64,000 nucleotides of DNA from JANNUT01 sp046331425 (GCA_046331425.1 JAXLQU010000020.1:27775-91774); one strand, 5' to 3'; numbered from the stretch's first letter, positions 10,332-20,213 are shown. Notes: generated by a model from the sequence alone, not told the origin. Numbers and translations: made by a program.

Positions 10332-10928
10332 TCACAGCCCTTTGACGAAATCGCGAACGCCACCGAGCAGCATCTCGGTGGCGATGGCCGTGAGGATCAG
10401 CCCCATCAGCCGCTCGAACGCATTGACTACCTGCTCGCCCAACAACGCTGCGATCTTCTCTGCAAACCCCAATACAAGCGCGTTGACCGTCATCACCAAG
10501 GTCAACGCCAAGACCCACTGCCAAACGTGCGTCGGATCGCGCGCCACGAGCAGCAACACGGTCGCCAAGGCGGATGGCCCGGCTAGAAATGGAATCGCCA
10601 ACGGCACGATCAACGGCTCCGCGTTGCGCTGCTTACCGAACATCCCCTCCGATGGCGGAAAGATCATCTTGAGTGCAATCAGAAACAAAACAACCCCGCC
10701 CGCAATCCCCAGCGAGGTATCCGACAAGCGCATCGCCGCCATGATCGGCTTGCCGAACAGCATGAAGACCAAAAGCACGCCGTAAGCAATCAGCACCTCG
10801 CGCACGATGACTCGCAATCGTCGTTGTTGCGCCACCGGCTCGAGCGCCACGATGAACAGCGGCATGTTCCCCAGCGGGTCGGTCACCAGCAAGAGCAGGA
10901 TCGCGGCGGAAAGGAATGTGTCGTCCAT
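10332..10928 (-). CDS. MarC/YhgN-family integral membrane protein
   Basis: A 198-residue protein with six predicted spans. It has the MarC signatures TDPLGNMPLF near residue 17 and PLAIPFLAGPSALATVLLL in the second half. The family lies in the LysE-like transporter clan, but its substrate is not established, and the old link to multiple antibiotic resistance has been withdrawn in E. coli. It is convergent with the RND pump (13-nt gap) and divergent from the glycosyltransferase. A CATAAT hexamer lies 9 nt upstream of the ATG and no ribosome site is visible. Confidence 0.88.
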   Translation of the reverse strand: MDDTFLSAAILLLLVTDPLGNMPLFIVALEPVAQQRRLRVIVREVLIAYGVLLVFMLFGKPIMAAMRLSDTSLGIAGGVVLFLIALKMIFPPSEGMFGKQRNAEPLIVPLAIPFLAGPSALATVLLLVARDPTHVWQWVLALTLVMTVNALVLGFAEKIAALLGEQVVNAFERLMGLILTAIATEMLLGGVRDFVKGL

Positions 10929-10996
10929 GGCGGATGGATTATGGCTTAGCCGGGGCAGATGCAGACCGGCCTCGGGGCTGTTACCGTCTCGCGCCC

Positions 10997-12424
10997 ATGA
11001 CCGCACCCTCGAGCCCTCGCGACAACGGCGGCCAGCGCACGAGCACGGCAGCCGCGCTCGTCCTGCTGTGGCTTGCCGTGATCGTGCTGCCACTCCCAGT
11101 GCGCGAGGTCATGCCGCCCGACGAATCGCGCTTCGCACACCAGGCCGAGGTAATGCACACGAGCGGCGACTGGATCGTCCCGCGAATCGGCGACGTGCCG
11201 AATGCGGACAAGCCGCCAGGGTTGTTTTGGTCGGTGAATCTGGTGTCGCTCGTGACAGGCCACGTGACGGAAACGACGGCGCGGGTTCCGTCCGCGCTGG
11301 CTGCACTGATGGTTATGTTTCTGACGGTACGACTCGGCAGGCGGCTGTGGGGCGACGCGACACTCGGGCTAGGCGCTGCCGCGATGCTCGTCACCGGCGT
11401 CGAGTTCTCGCAGAAGGGGCAGTGGTGCTCATGCGACATGCTGCTGACGGCGTTTTCGCTCGGTGCGTCGACGCTCTGGCGCGAGGCAGTCTTCGAACGC
11501 GAGCGCGGCGGGCACCTGATGATCGCGGCGGGCTGGCTGTGCGCAGCGATCGCGACGCTAACGAAGGGACCGCTCGGGTTGCTGTGGCCGTTGTGGTGGG
11601 TGATCGCCGAAGCGGCGGCTCGGCGCCGCTGGAAACCGACGCTCGCACTGCTCGTACCTAGCGGGCCGGTCTTGTATCTGTTGCTCGTCTTCGGTTGGCT
11701 CACAGCGTTCAAGGCGGGCGCCGGCGAAACTCTCGCTCACGAAGCGCTGTTCACGCAAACCGTCACGCGATACCTGAACTCGTGGAACTCATTCCAGCCC
11801 CCCTACTTTTTCTTGATTCAGACGCCCGGCGACTTCTTTCCGTGGTCGTTGTTCTTTCCTGCGGCTGCCGTCGCGTGGTGGCGTTTGCGCCGTGACGCCG
11901 ATGCAACGACCGGTGTCGATCGTGTCGCATGGCGCGCGAGCCTTGTTTTCTTGGGGATTGCGCTGGTCTTTTTCTCGCTCTCGCCGGGCAAGCGCGGTGT
12001 GTATCTGCTGCCGGCATTCCCGATGCTTGCGCTGTGCACGGCGCGCGGATTTCTGTCGATCGGCGGACGCTGGCGTCGAGTTCCGCTCAGACTGCTGGCC
12101 TGTGTTGGGATCGTCGTCGGGCTGGTGATCCCCCTGGTGGTTGCGGTGATTCGGCCCCGCGTCGCACTCGATTGGGGAGAGCGTGTCGGTTTCGGTTGGG
12201 TCGCGGCGCTGGTCGCGTGCGGAGCCTCGCTCTCGATCGGAGCGCTGTTCGCGCTGCGCCGTCACGACTCCGCACCTCGCGCTCTCGCCTCGGTGGTCGC
12301 CGGTATGGCCGTCTGCCTCTCCATTCTTGGGACGCTCGGCGGTGCGGCGTGGAGTCGCTATCAGGACGGCTCAGGATTCGGCACGGTGGTCGCGACGATC
12401 GTCCCCGCGCGGAGCGATTGGTGA
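10997..12424 (+). CDS. ArnT-like (GT83/PMT) glycosyltransferase, C-terminus lost to a frameshift
   Basis: A 475-residue membrane glycosyltransferase. The first periplasmic loop has the GT-C motif PPDESRFAHQAEVMHTSGDW with the catalytic-type Asp-Glu, followed by DKPPGLFWSVN and later LTKGPLG. This matches ArnT/PMT enzymes that move sugars from polyprenyl phosphate to lipid or protein. The frame stops at 12424, where homologous proteins continue into a soluble C-terminal domain. That domain reappears in the next frame (12424-12696). One extra base near 12409 would restore a continuous protein, reading VPA then ERLVMGRGKFEL. The related gene at 15194 keeps its C-terminus. Confidence 0.8.
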   Translation: MTAPSSPRDNGGQRTSTAAALVLLWLAVIVLPLPVREVMPPDESRFAHQAEVMHTSGDWIVPRIGDVPNADKPPGLFWSVNLVSLVTGHVTETTARVPSALAALMVMFLTVRLGRRLWGDATLGLGAAAMLVTGVEFSQKGQWCSCDMLLTAFSLGASTLWREAVFERERGGHLMIAAGWLCAAIATLTKGPLGLLWPLWWVIAEAAARRRWKPTLALLVPSGPVLYLLLVFGWLTAFKAGAGETLAHEALFTQTVTRYLNSWNSFQPPYFFLIQTPGDFFPWSLFFPAAAVAWWRLRRDADATTGVDRVAWRASLVFLGIALVFFSLSPGKRGVYLLPAFPMLALCTARGFLSIGGRWRRVPLRLLACVGIVVGLVIPLVVAVIRPRVALDWGERVGFGWVAALVACGASLSIGALFALRRHDSAPRALASVVAGMAVCLSILGTLGGAAWSRYQDGSGFGTVVATIVPARSDW

Positions 12425-12696
12425 TGGGACGGGGCAAGTTCGAATTGGTGCTGTTCTACTCGAACCGGCGCGGCACCGAGGTGCAGAACGAAGAGGCACT
12501 GGTCGACGAGCTACGGTCGGGGCGTGCGCGCTATGTCGTGTTGAGTCGCGAGTTTTATCAGCAGGTGAGGGGTCGACCCGAGGTAGCCCAATTGACGCTG
12601 CTCGCCGATCGTTGGGTGGGCAATACCAACCTCCTGCTGCTCGGGCCGCCCTCCGCAGCAGGTGTCGACGAAATACCTCGCCTGCGAGCCGGGCAC
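12424..12696 (+). pseudogene. Detached C-terminal domain of the ArnT-like glycosyltransferase
   Basis: The frame that continues after the stop at 12424 reads MGRGKFELVLFYSNRRGTEV, then a segment with ARYVVLSREFYQQ and a closing RWVGNTNLLLLG. This is the pattern of the soluble tail of PMT/ArnT proteins, which pairs a 'lives or fails to be visible' FYSNR strand with a Val-Val-Leu strand. It overlaps the upstream stop as TGATG, so coupled translation is possible. A one-base deletion at about 12405-12412 is more likely. Homology-like sequence fades after about 12696, although the frame stays open to 13233. Confidence 0.6.
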
Positions 12697-13235
12697 TGGA
12701 CGAGTACAGCCGCGTACCCCTGTTGCTCAGCAAGCGAATCGGTGACTAGGAGGCTCATAGGCTTCGCAAGGCCATCGGCGCTGCCAGGTAGGGGGCATGC
12801 TCCGGTCGCTGGCCAAGAAGTCGGCCCGGTTCGATCGGAAGCCGAGGTTGGCGAAGGATCTTGTCAGTCGACAGCTCTTACAGGACACGGGAACACCGGC
12901 GCTCGACGCCGATCCGCTGCATATCCAGCCAACGCTGCGGGGCAAAGCAGCTCGGCCCGAGGCTCAACGGCCGTCCCGGCCATCGCCGGGAAACTATGCG
13001 GGAGGCGATCGATCGGATCGGCAAGGAGGTTAGAGTTCGAGCGCGGTCGGACCGTCCGAGCGCGGCGGACGCTACCGACCGCCGAGGAATGGCCCGTGTG
13101 GAGATCCACCATTTGCGAAACTGTCGATTCTCTCTCCCCTGCGGTGCCGGGCCGCCCCCCTGGGGACAGCGCCCACCGTGGAATGCGATCCGCAATCGAC
13201 ATCGGCTCGACGCCCGCGAAAGCTGAGCGCTGACG
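12697..13235 (+). other. 539-bp stretch without a convincing gene
   Basis: No frame here shows protein-like composition. The open frames on both strands are Arg/Pro/Ser-rich, which is typical of shadow reading in GC-rich DNA. No repeat, hairpin-plus-T-tract terminator or RNA gene was recognised. It separates the broken glycosyltransferase from the asparagine synthase and may be decayed coding sequence. Confidence 0.5.
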
Positions 13236-15197
13236 ATGTGCGGAATTGCTGGTATCGCTGGACGGCCAGGTTCTGATCCGGAGCGCAGGCAGGCGGTGCG
13301 CGCGATGGCACGAACGCTCGGCCATCGCGGCCCCGACGGAGAGTCGGAGAGCCAGCACAACGGCTGCGGCTTCGGCTTTCGCCGGCTTGCGATCGTCGAT
13401 CTGGCCGGCGCGCTCCCGCCGTTTTCGAACGAGGAGCGGACCATTTGGTCGATCTGCAACGGTGAGATCTACAACTGCGAGGAACTGCGTGAGTGGCTGA
13501 TCGCGCGCGGCCATCGCTTCCGCACCGGCGTCGATACAGAGGTCATCTCGCACCTCTACGAAGAGTACGGCGCCGGGTTCGTAACGCACCTGCACGGAAT
13601 GTTCGCCTTCGCCGTGTGGGACGAATCCCAGCAGCGTCTGTTGCTTGGCCGCGATCGCGCGGGTGAGAAGCCGTTGTTTTACTGGAGCGATGGGCGCGAG
13701 TTGGTCTTTGCTTCGGAGTTGCGCGGAATCCTGGCGCACCCGCGTGTCGTTCGCGCGGTCGATCCGGTGGCCCTATCGCGTTTCCTCTTGCACGACTACT
13801 TTCCGGCGCCGCTCACGCCAATCGCGGGGGTCTACAAGTTGCCCGCGGGACATCTACTCACTTGGCGAGATGGCCAGGCCGAGGCGAGCGAGTATTGGGA
13901 CCTCGCGGCGTCGTTTGGACGACCTGCACCGAAGACCGAGGATGTGGTCGCGGCGGAGGTCGACCGGCTCGTCGGGCAGGCGGTTCAGCGTCGAAAGAAG
14001 AGCGACGTTCCGGTCGGCGTGTTCTTGTCGGGAGGGATCGACTCGACGGTTGTGCTCGCGCACATGACCGAGCAGAACGGTCGCGGCGTTCCGGTCTTCT
14101 CGCTTGGCAACCGCGACGTGGCATTCAACGAGGCCGGGTTCGCGCGCGAGACGGCGGCGTTTTATGGAGCCGAGTTCCACGAGCTGATCGTCGATGAACC
14201 CGAACTCGAGGATGGACTGCGGCGGATCGTCGAGGGGTTCGATGAGCCGCTGGGTGACGCATCGATCATTCCGACACATCTGCTCGCTCTTTTCGCTCGG
14301 CAGAAGGTCAAGGTGGTGCTTTCGGGCGAAGGCAGCGACGAGATGTTCGCGGGCTACCCAACCTATCTGGCCGATCGAGTGGCCGAAGGGTATCGGCGCT
14401 TGCCGGGACCGCTGCGCCGCGGCTTGGTCGACGGACTGCGCCGCTTGCTCCCCGTGCGAATGGGAAACAATGGCCTGGACTACCTACTCGGCCGATTCGC
14501 GCAGGGGGCCGAGCGACCGCGCGTCGAACGCCACCACTGTTGGTTTGGAAGCCTTTCGCCGGAACGCCAACATCGTCTGTTCTCGCCGGCGTTGCGCGCC
14601 GCTCTCGACGGAGACGACTGCTTCGCTGCCGCGCGCACGCGCCTGGCCGGTACCTCGTTTCCCGACGGACTCTCGCAGTTGCTCTACATGGACTTCACGA
14701 TGTTCTTGCAGGACGACCTGCTGACCAAGGTCGACCGCGCGACGATGCTCGCATCTTTGGAAGCGCGCGCTCCATTCCTCGATCACGAGCTCGCCGAGTA
14801 TGTCGCGGGATTGCCGTCGCACTTCAAGGTGCGCCGCGGAACGACGAAGTGGATCTTGCGCCGCGCCGAACGCCATCGCTTGCCGCCCGAGGTTCTGTCG
14901 CGCCGCAAACGCGGTTTTACGATTCCAATCTCGCGCTTCCTCTTGGGCGGACTCTCGGCGCGAATGAGAGAAAAGTTCGCCCCCGAACGCGTCGCCGCAC
15001 GTGGCCTGTTCGACCCTGGCGCGGTATGGGCATTGCTCGAGGAACACATGGGGCGTCGTGCCGACCACAAGAAGGCGCTCTTCACGCTGCTTGTGCTCGA
15101 CTTGTGGTGCGATCGAGTCTTCGGCGACGGCGCATTCGTGCCGCTCGCGGCAGCCTCGAGCAACGGCGAGCAGCGCGTGGCTGGCCTCGCCGGATGA
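13236..15197 (+). CDS. asnB: Glutamine-hydrolysing asparagine synthase (AsnB family)
   Basis: A 653-residue amidotransferase. MCGIAG at the N-terminus supplies the Cys2 nucleophile of the class II glutaminase domain (about residues 1-210, with ICNGEIYN and LHGMFAFAVWD). The ATP-pyrophosphatase synthetase domain starts near residue 240 with SGGIDST at about 265-271 and LSGEGSDEMFAGY later. It adenylates aspartate, or an acidic sugar or peptide, and amidates it with glutamine-derived ammonia. It sits between two membrane glycosyltransferases and overlaps the second by ATGA. Many such paralogues modify surface glycans, so the substrate need not be free aspartate. Confidence 0.88.
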   Translation: MCGIAGIAGRPGSDPERRQAVRAMARTLGHRGPDGESESQHNGCGFGFRRLAIVDLAGALPPFSNEERTIWSICNGEIYNCEELREWLIARGHRFRTGVDTEVISHLYEEYGAGFVTHLHGMFAFAVWDESQQRLLLGRDRAGEKPLFYWSDGRELVFASELRGILAHPRVVRAVDPVALSRFLLHDYFPAPLTPIAGVYKLPAGHLLTWRDGQAEASEYWDLAASFGRPAPKTEDVVAAEVDRLVGQAVQRRKKSDVPVGVFLSGGIDSTVVLAHMTEQNGRGVPVFSLGNRDVAFNEAGFARETAAFYGAEFHELIVDEPELEDGLRRIVEGFDEPLGDASIIPTHLLALFARQKVKVVLSGEGSDEMFAGYPTYLADRVAEGYRRLPGPLRRGLVDGLRRLLPVRMGNNGLDYLLGRFAQGAERPRVERHHCWFGSLSPERQHRLFSPALRAALDGDDCFAAARTRLAGTSFPDGLSQLLYMDFTMFLQDDLLTKVDRATMLASLEARAPFLDHELAEYVAGLPSHFKVRRGTTKWILRRAERHRLPPEVLSRRKRGFTIPISRFLLGGLSARMREKFAPERVAARGLFDPGAVWALLEEHMGRRADHKKALFTLLVLDLWCDRVFGDGAFVPLAAASSNGEQRVAGLAG

Positions 15198-16783
15198 CGC
15201 GCGCTCAGACCGATCGATGGCTGCTGCTCTGCGCGTTCGCCCTCTTCTTCTGCAACGCGTGGGGCTACGACCTGTGGGCACCCGATGAGCCGTACTTCGG
15301 CGAAGGGGCACGCGAGATGGTCGCCGACGGACAGTGGCTCGTCCCGCATGTCAACGGCGTGATCACAACCGACAAACCACCGTTGTTCTTCTGGCTGATC
15401 GCGCTGATGTCGGCACCGTTCGGCGCCGTCTCGCCGCTGCTGGCGCGACTGCCGTCGATTCTTGCCGGAGTCGGCTCGGTGGCGCTGGCGATCAGGCTTG
15501 GTCGTCGCCTCGGCGGTGACCGAACGGCACTGCTCGCCGGCGTTGTCATGGCCACCGCTTACCTACCGTGGGACAAGGCGCGCTCGGCACAGATCGACGC
15601 GTTGCTGATGTTTCTGGTGCTTGCGGCGATGAGTTGCTTCGAAGCACATCGCGCGCGCAGCAACTCAGGGCGCAGCGACGGCCGCGCGCTCGGCATCGCC
15701 TTCTGGACGTTTGCGGGACTCGCGACGTTGGCCAAGGGCCCGGTTGGAGTCTTGCTTCCCGTTGGGGCGGCACTGCTGACGCTTGTGTTTGATCGCGATC
15801 TGCGTGCGTGGCGACGATTCGCGCCCCTGCTCGGTCCACTGGCCTTTGCGATCGTGGTGGGAGCATGGGCGATTCCAGCGGAGTTGTGGGGTGGCGAGTA
15901 CTCGCTCTTCGGTGCGCTGGAAACTCACTTCGTGAATCGCAGCTTGCATGGAATGCACCATCCCAACCCGCCCTGGTACTACTTGCAGACGATCCCGGTG
16001 CAGTTTCTCCCTTGGTCCGGGTTGCTTCCCGCCGCGTTCGTCGTTGCGTGGCGACGACGCGACGCCGGCTCGCGTCTGTTGGTCGCTTGGGTGCTGTTTG
16101 TCGTGTTGCTGTTCACGCTGTCGGGTGAGAGACGCGACCTGTACGTGTTGCCGGCGTTCCCGGCCTTGGCGCTGCTCGTCGCGCGCGCGTTCGATGCGCC
16201 CGAGATCTCGCGACGTTGGATTACCGTGCCGCTCGCCATCACGGGTGTGCTGCTGCTGATGCTCGGCGTCGCTGCGCCGCTGATCGCCCGGCAACACGTG
16301 CCGGGGGGCATGACGGCGATCGTGGTGTTTAGCGCGGCGGCTTTCGCGGCAGGACTGGCGCTGTTGTCAACCATTCGGCGTGGCGATCCGACGCGGGCGG
16401 CACTCGTCGCGGGCGGCGGAATGGCCGCGATCTATCTCGTGATCTCGATCGCCGTGATGCCGACGTTCGATGGGGTGAAGTCGGCCCGCGGCTTCGCGAA
16501 TGAGATTTCCGCCGCGACAGCCGACGCGCGCGCAGCAGGAGAGCGAGTGCTGGCCTATCGGCTTGGCAATCTGCCCGAGGCGATCTCGTTCTATTCGGCG
16601 GTCTACACGGTCGAGACGAGTGATCGCGCGCGGCTCGCCGCACATGTCGCTGACGGCAACCGATGGTTGGTCGCCGATGCGAGCCGCTTGAAAGAGATTG
16701 CGCCGGAGATCCGCGCGCGAATGACACCGACGGCGCGTGCCACCCTATCGCGGATGGATGTCGTGCTCTATCGCGTTGACTGA
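15194..16783 (+). CDS. ArnT-like (GT83/PMT) glycosyltransferase
   Basis: A 529-residue GT-C membrane enzyme. The first loop carries WAPDEPYFGEGAREMVADG, then TTDKPPLFFW, and later TLAKGPVGVLLP; these align with the same motifs of the paralogue at 10997. About eleven spans are followed by a soluble C-terminal domain (about residues 430-529). The start overlaps the asparagine synthase stop by ATGA, so the two are translationally coupled. It likely transfers a polyprenyl-phosphate sugar to a lipid or protein on the periplasmic side. The acceptor is unknown. Confidence 0.85.
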   Translation: MTRAQTDRWLLLCAFALFFCNAWGYDLWAPDEPYFGEGAREMVADGQWLVPHVNGVITTDKPPLFFWLIALMSAPFGAVSPLLARLPSILAGVGSVALAIRLGRRLGGDRTALLAGVVMATAYLPWDKARSAQIDALLMFLVLAAMSCFEAHRARSNSGRSDGRALGIAFWTFAGLATLAKGPVGVLLPVGAALLTLVFDRDLRAWRRFAPLLGPLAFAIVVGAWAIPAELWGGEYSLFGALETHFVNRSLHGMHHPNPPWYYLQTIPVQFLPWSGLLPAAFVVAWRRRDAGSRLLVAWVLFVVLLFTLSGERRDLYVLPAFPALALLVARAFDAPEISRRWITVPLAITGVLLLMLGVAAPLIARQHVPGGMTAIVVFSAAAFAAGLALLSTIRRGDPTRAALVAGGGMAAIYLVISIAVMPTFDGVKSARGFANEISAATADARAAGERVLAYRLGNLPEAISFYSAVYTVETSDRARLAAHVADGNRWLVADASRLKEIAPEIRARMTPTARATLSRMDVVLYRVD

Positions 16784-16868
16784 GGCGCTGAACCGCTCAC
16801 AAGTACGGGTTTTCGGTTCTCAGCTCGCTCGCTTTGGGTGTGAGATCTTTGCGCCGCGGCTAACCGCA

Positions 16869-18362
16869 CTAGAACTTGATCCGCCACTCCGCGCGTACCC
16901 CGGCGAGACTGTCCTCGATCCCACGGTCGGCGTACATGCCATCGAACCGCACGATCATGTTGTGTGAGAGCTTCATCTGATAGCGGATTCCCAATCCGTA
17001 CTGATCGTCCTTCGCGATCCGCTCGGTGATATCTCCGCTCGTTTGCAACGCGGCTAGCTCCACAACCAACTGACGATCGAGGCCAAACAGATACTCCACT
17101 CCAAACGCGCCACCCCACGTGTTGTTGCCCGACGACTCCATCGACGCCAGGCCGGTAAGCGCGTTTCCTTCAAACAGCAAACCGGTGTTCTTCAAGATGC
17201 CGCCTGCCCCTGGATCGCGCGCCAACGACTGCGGCGAATCGATGCCGACGAACAGATTGAGGTACGGCACCAGCGTGAGCGGCTTGTGGGTGATGAACGA
17301 GTTTTCGATCAGAAGCAGCGCACCATCGGCGGTGCGTACACCGGCGGTCGGTTCTTCCTGCCCGAAGTTGCCGATCACCCGCACGCTGTTGGACAGCCAA
17401 TTGCCGTACCGGCGCGTGAATGCCAATCCGACGTTGTGGTAACTGCGATCGGGCCCCGACTTGACATCCTCGGTGTAGCCGTAGTCGATCTCCCAATACC
17501 CTTGGTTGGCTTCTGCGAAGATCGCGACACCAGCCACGCGTGGGTCCTGGTTCTTCGCAATGGTCGCGCGGCTGCTGACGCGATCCAGACCGACGAAGAA
17601 CGTGATGTCGGCGTTGCTGATGTCGAGCTTGCGGCTGTTGCGCGCTGGAATCGTAAAGGCCAAGCCGGTGAACGCGTCTTCGAGCCACACGCCGTTTTGC
17701 AGCAACAGCGGCATGAAGCCGACCGCAAAGGGCAGGTCGAACTTGCTGGGCTTGTCGCGCCAACCTTGGAGCATCGCGCCGAGCTCTCCCTCGAAGAACA
17801 GTGCATCGAGGTTGCCGTCGAAGCTGCGCGTAAAGTCGGCGTTGCTGTTTTGATAGTCGTACGACAGGAAGCGTCCTTCCTTGTCGAGGGGGCGTGCGAA
17901 GGCGTGAATCCGCTCGGTGGAAGTGAAACGCCAATCCATGTCGAGATTCAGACGGGCCGCAAGGCGCGAGGAATCTTTGTCGCCGACCTGGTTCCAGCCG
18001 GTTCCGAGCTGAAAGTCGCCGTGCGCGATGAACTGTTGATTCATTGGGTTCTTGCGGCCGAAGAGGGTCGAGGTGGCCGGCTTCAACGGACCTGCCGCGT
18101 ACATTTCACGGCCTAGCTCGAGCAACGGGCGCTGCGTGAGGTTGGCGTATTTGCCGCCGTAGATCTGAAGTTGGGCCGAGGCGTCGTAGCTTTTGTCTAC
18201 GTAGCTGGGATCGGGCCGGAAATTCTTGGGATCGTTGTCAGCGGGTTTCGCTTCGGGCGACGCCGCGGGTGCTGCCGGCTTTTGTTCTTCAGCAGCCCCA
18301 AGAGTTCCGGCGGCCATGATCGCCATGGCTCCCAACAAGATCGGCAGACGGAGCGCGTGCAT
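16869..18362 (-). CDS. Outer-membrane beta-barrel protein downstream of a multiheme cytochrome
   Basis: A 497-residue exported protein with a signal peptide (MHALRLPILLGAMAIMAAG, cut near residue 23). A Pro/Ala-rich linker (about 25-50) follows, then a long series of amphipathic strands ending in the C-terminal aromatic signature WRIKF. The ATG lies 1 nt from the stop of the cytochrome gene, so both form one operon. It may be a porin-like partner letting electrons or substrates cross the outer membrane. It is shorter than MtrB-type conduits, no CXXC motif is present, and the role is inference. Confidence 0.7.
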   Translation of the reverse strand: MHALRLPILLGAMAIMAAGTLGAAEEQKPAAPAASPEAKPADNDPKNFRPDPSYVDKSYDASAQLQIYGGKYANLTQRPLLELGREMYAAGPLKPATSTLFGRKNPMNQQFIAHGDFQLGTGWNQVGDKDSSRLAARLNLDMDWRFTSTERIHAFARPLDKEGRFLSYDYQNSNADFTRSFDGNLDALFFEGELGAMLQGWRDKPSKFDLPFAVGFMPLLLQNGVWLEDAFTGLAFTIPARNSRKLDISNADITFFVGLDRVSSRATIAKNQDPRVAGVAIFAEANQGYWEIDYGYTEDVKSGPDRSYHNVGLAFTRRYGNWLSNSVRVIGNFGQEEPTAGVRTADGALLLIENSFITHKPLTLVPYLNLFVGIDSPQSLARDPGAGGILKNTGLLFEGNALTGLASMESSGNNTWGGAFGVEYLFGLDRQLVVELAALQTSGDITERIAKDDQYGLGIRYQMKLSHNMIVRFDGMYADRGIEDSLAGVRAEWRIKF

Positions 18363-18363
18363 C

Positions 18364-20093
18364 TCACTTCACCTCGAACGTAACGGTGCGTGGGTGGACA
18401 TCGAGCATCCATTCGTTCATCGATTGCTGCATGTCGACGGTCGCGCCGACGAACTGCATGAAGTAGATCGGTTCGGCGCGGCTGCGCAGCCGGACCGCCA
18501 GCTTGTAGGTGCCCGGTTGCGCGAGAAGCTCGCCGGGGATCTTGTACTCGGCCTCGCGTTTGCCGAGCGGCGGAATGCTGCGTTGCTCCATGCGAATGAA
18601 CGGCGGGTGATTCATCACCGAGTTGGGTGTACCGGCCGGCCGAATGAACGGCAACTGATCGACATCGAGGTTGACCGGCAGATACATCTCGCGGTCGGTG
18701 CCCTTGACGTTGGTGGTGATGAACTTGGTCTGCAAGTTGAACAGTTGATCATCGTGCGCCAGCTTGCCGGCGCGCACATCGAGCGAGTGCAGGTCGGCGA
18801 AGTCGCCGTTGCTGTCGAGGTAGCCCGATTCCCCACGTTCTTACCAGACGGGTCGACCAATGCGACGTTCAGCCACAGTTCCGGCTGCGCTCCCAGGCTT
18901 CCCGACGGCAGGTCGTGGCCGTCGTCGATATTGTTGACGACGTAGCTGAACTCCAATGGCTTCCCGGTGCGGGGCGGGCGCTCGAAGAACGGTCCATCGA
19001 TGCGCGAACCGGCTTCCATAACCTGACGGCGCTGCTCGAACTTCTTCTTCAGCTTGGCGAGATTCTCGTCGACGATGCCGCGTGCCGTCTCGCGGTCGTA
19101 GTCGTCTTGCCATTCCTTGGGGAACGTCACGCTGAGTTGCTTCTTGTAGACCTTGTCCTCGAACTCGGGAGCACCCCATCCGGCGCGGTAGTCGAACTTC
19201 AACCACGCTTCGATCGGGAACTGCTCGGCCTTGGGGTTTTGCGGAAAGATCCCGGGGTGCGCGATCGGATAGCCGGGCCCGTAGAACGCGTGATTGTGAT
19301 GCTCGCGTTTTTCGCTGACCTTCTTGCCGCTCACGATGGCGACAGCCCCCACCTCGAAGCCGGAGACAACACCAGGCTGCTTGCCCATGTGACATTGCTG
19401 GCAGGTGATGCCTTGCTTGAACGCGGGACTATCGCGGTATTGGTCCCACACCACCTCCAACTTGATGCCCGGGTGGACCGCCACCTGATGACATGACAAG
19501 CAGAAGTCGGAAGTGGAGAGCGGCTCGAACTTGATGCCGGCGACATGAATGTCCATGCCGGGGCCTTTGTCGCCGGGCAATGGTTTGACCTTGTAGAAGT
19601 CTTTCTTGGAGATCACCTCGGCCACGCCATCACCCCCGAAGTTGCCGTAGACGGGATCGTGAATGTCGCCGGGCTCGATGCGCCGTTCGCCGTTGACGTG
19701 CCCATACTCTTCACGCACGCGATGGCACGTGATGCAGGTGACTCCTTCGCGTGCCACCTTGGTCCGCTTCCAAATCGGTAGCTCGCGCGGCTCGCCCAAC
19801 GTGGTCCCGACGCTGGCGTGGCAGCGCACACAAAAACTCCCGATCGTGCCGTTGGCCAGATCGTTGATGCGTTGCTCGAATTTGTGGAACATCGGAGAGA
19901 CCGAAGCGTAGGCGTGATTGGACGAGGCCCACTCGTCGTAGATCTGCTGATGACACTTGGCGCATTCAGTGGCGCTGGGGTATTTGCTGGTCGCGTAGAC
20001 CGCGGCGTGCGGGTCATCGCCGGCCCAGGCGGTAAGCGCGTTGAGCGCCGTGAACAAAACAGCCATCCCCGCAATCGTTGACGTCAATCTCAT
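18364..20093 (-). CDS. Periplasmic pentaheme cytochrome c, with a one-base frameshift near 18831
   Basis: After a signal peptide (residues 1-24) there are five CXXCH haem sites at about residues 44, 88, 120, 198 and 231: CAKCH, CVRCH, CITCH, CLSCH and CQQCH. The spacing recalls the cytochrome c554/multiheme family. A C-terminal beta-rich domain follows (from about residue 330). The frame breaks at the C run 18831-18834 (GGGG on the coding strand). With five G the protein continues as ESGYLDSNGDFADLHSLD into the frame that ends at 18364. As read, the first frame ends at 18615. A homopolymer sequencing error or a real mutation is possible. GAGGGG is a strong ribosome site. It is cotranscribed with the barrel gene. 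Confidence 0.78.
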
Positions 20094-20213
20094 CAGCCCC
20101 TCGTGCGCATGGTCCGGCCTAGGATAAGCGCAACGTCGTTCAAAGATGGTGGGCGTTCGCCGCTTTTCCAAGGCGAAGTCGACTCGGCGATCCAAGCCGG
20201 GCGAGCCCTGGGC

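Noticed and set aside
11929..13233. 434-residue open frame on the plus strand
   Set aside because: Its first part is an Arg-rich shadow of the glycosyltransferase and its last part has no protein-like features. Only the piece at about 12424-12696 looks real.
14540..15193. 218-residue upstream extension of the second ArnT-like gene
   Set aside because: It overlaps the asparagine synthase in another frame with random composition. The ATG at 15194 begins directly before the first membrane span.
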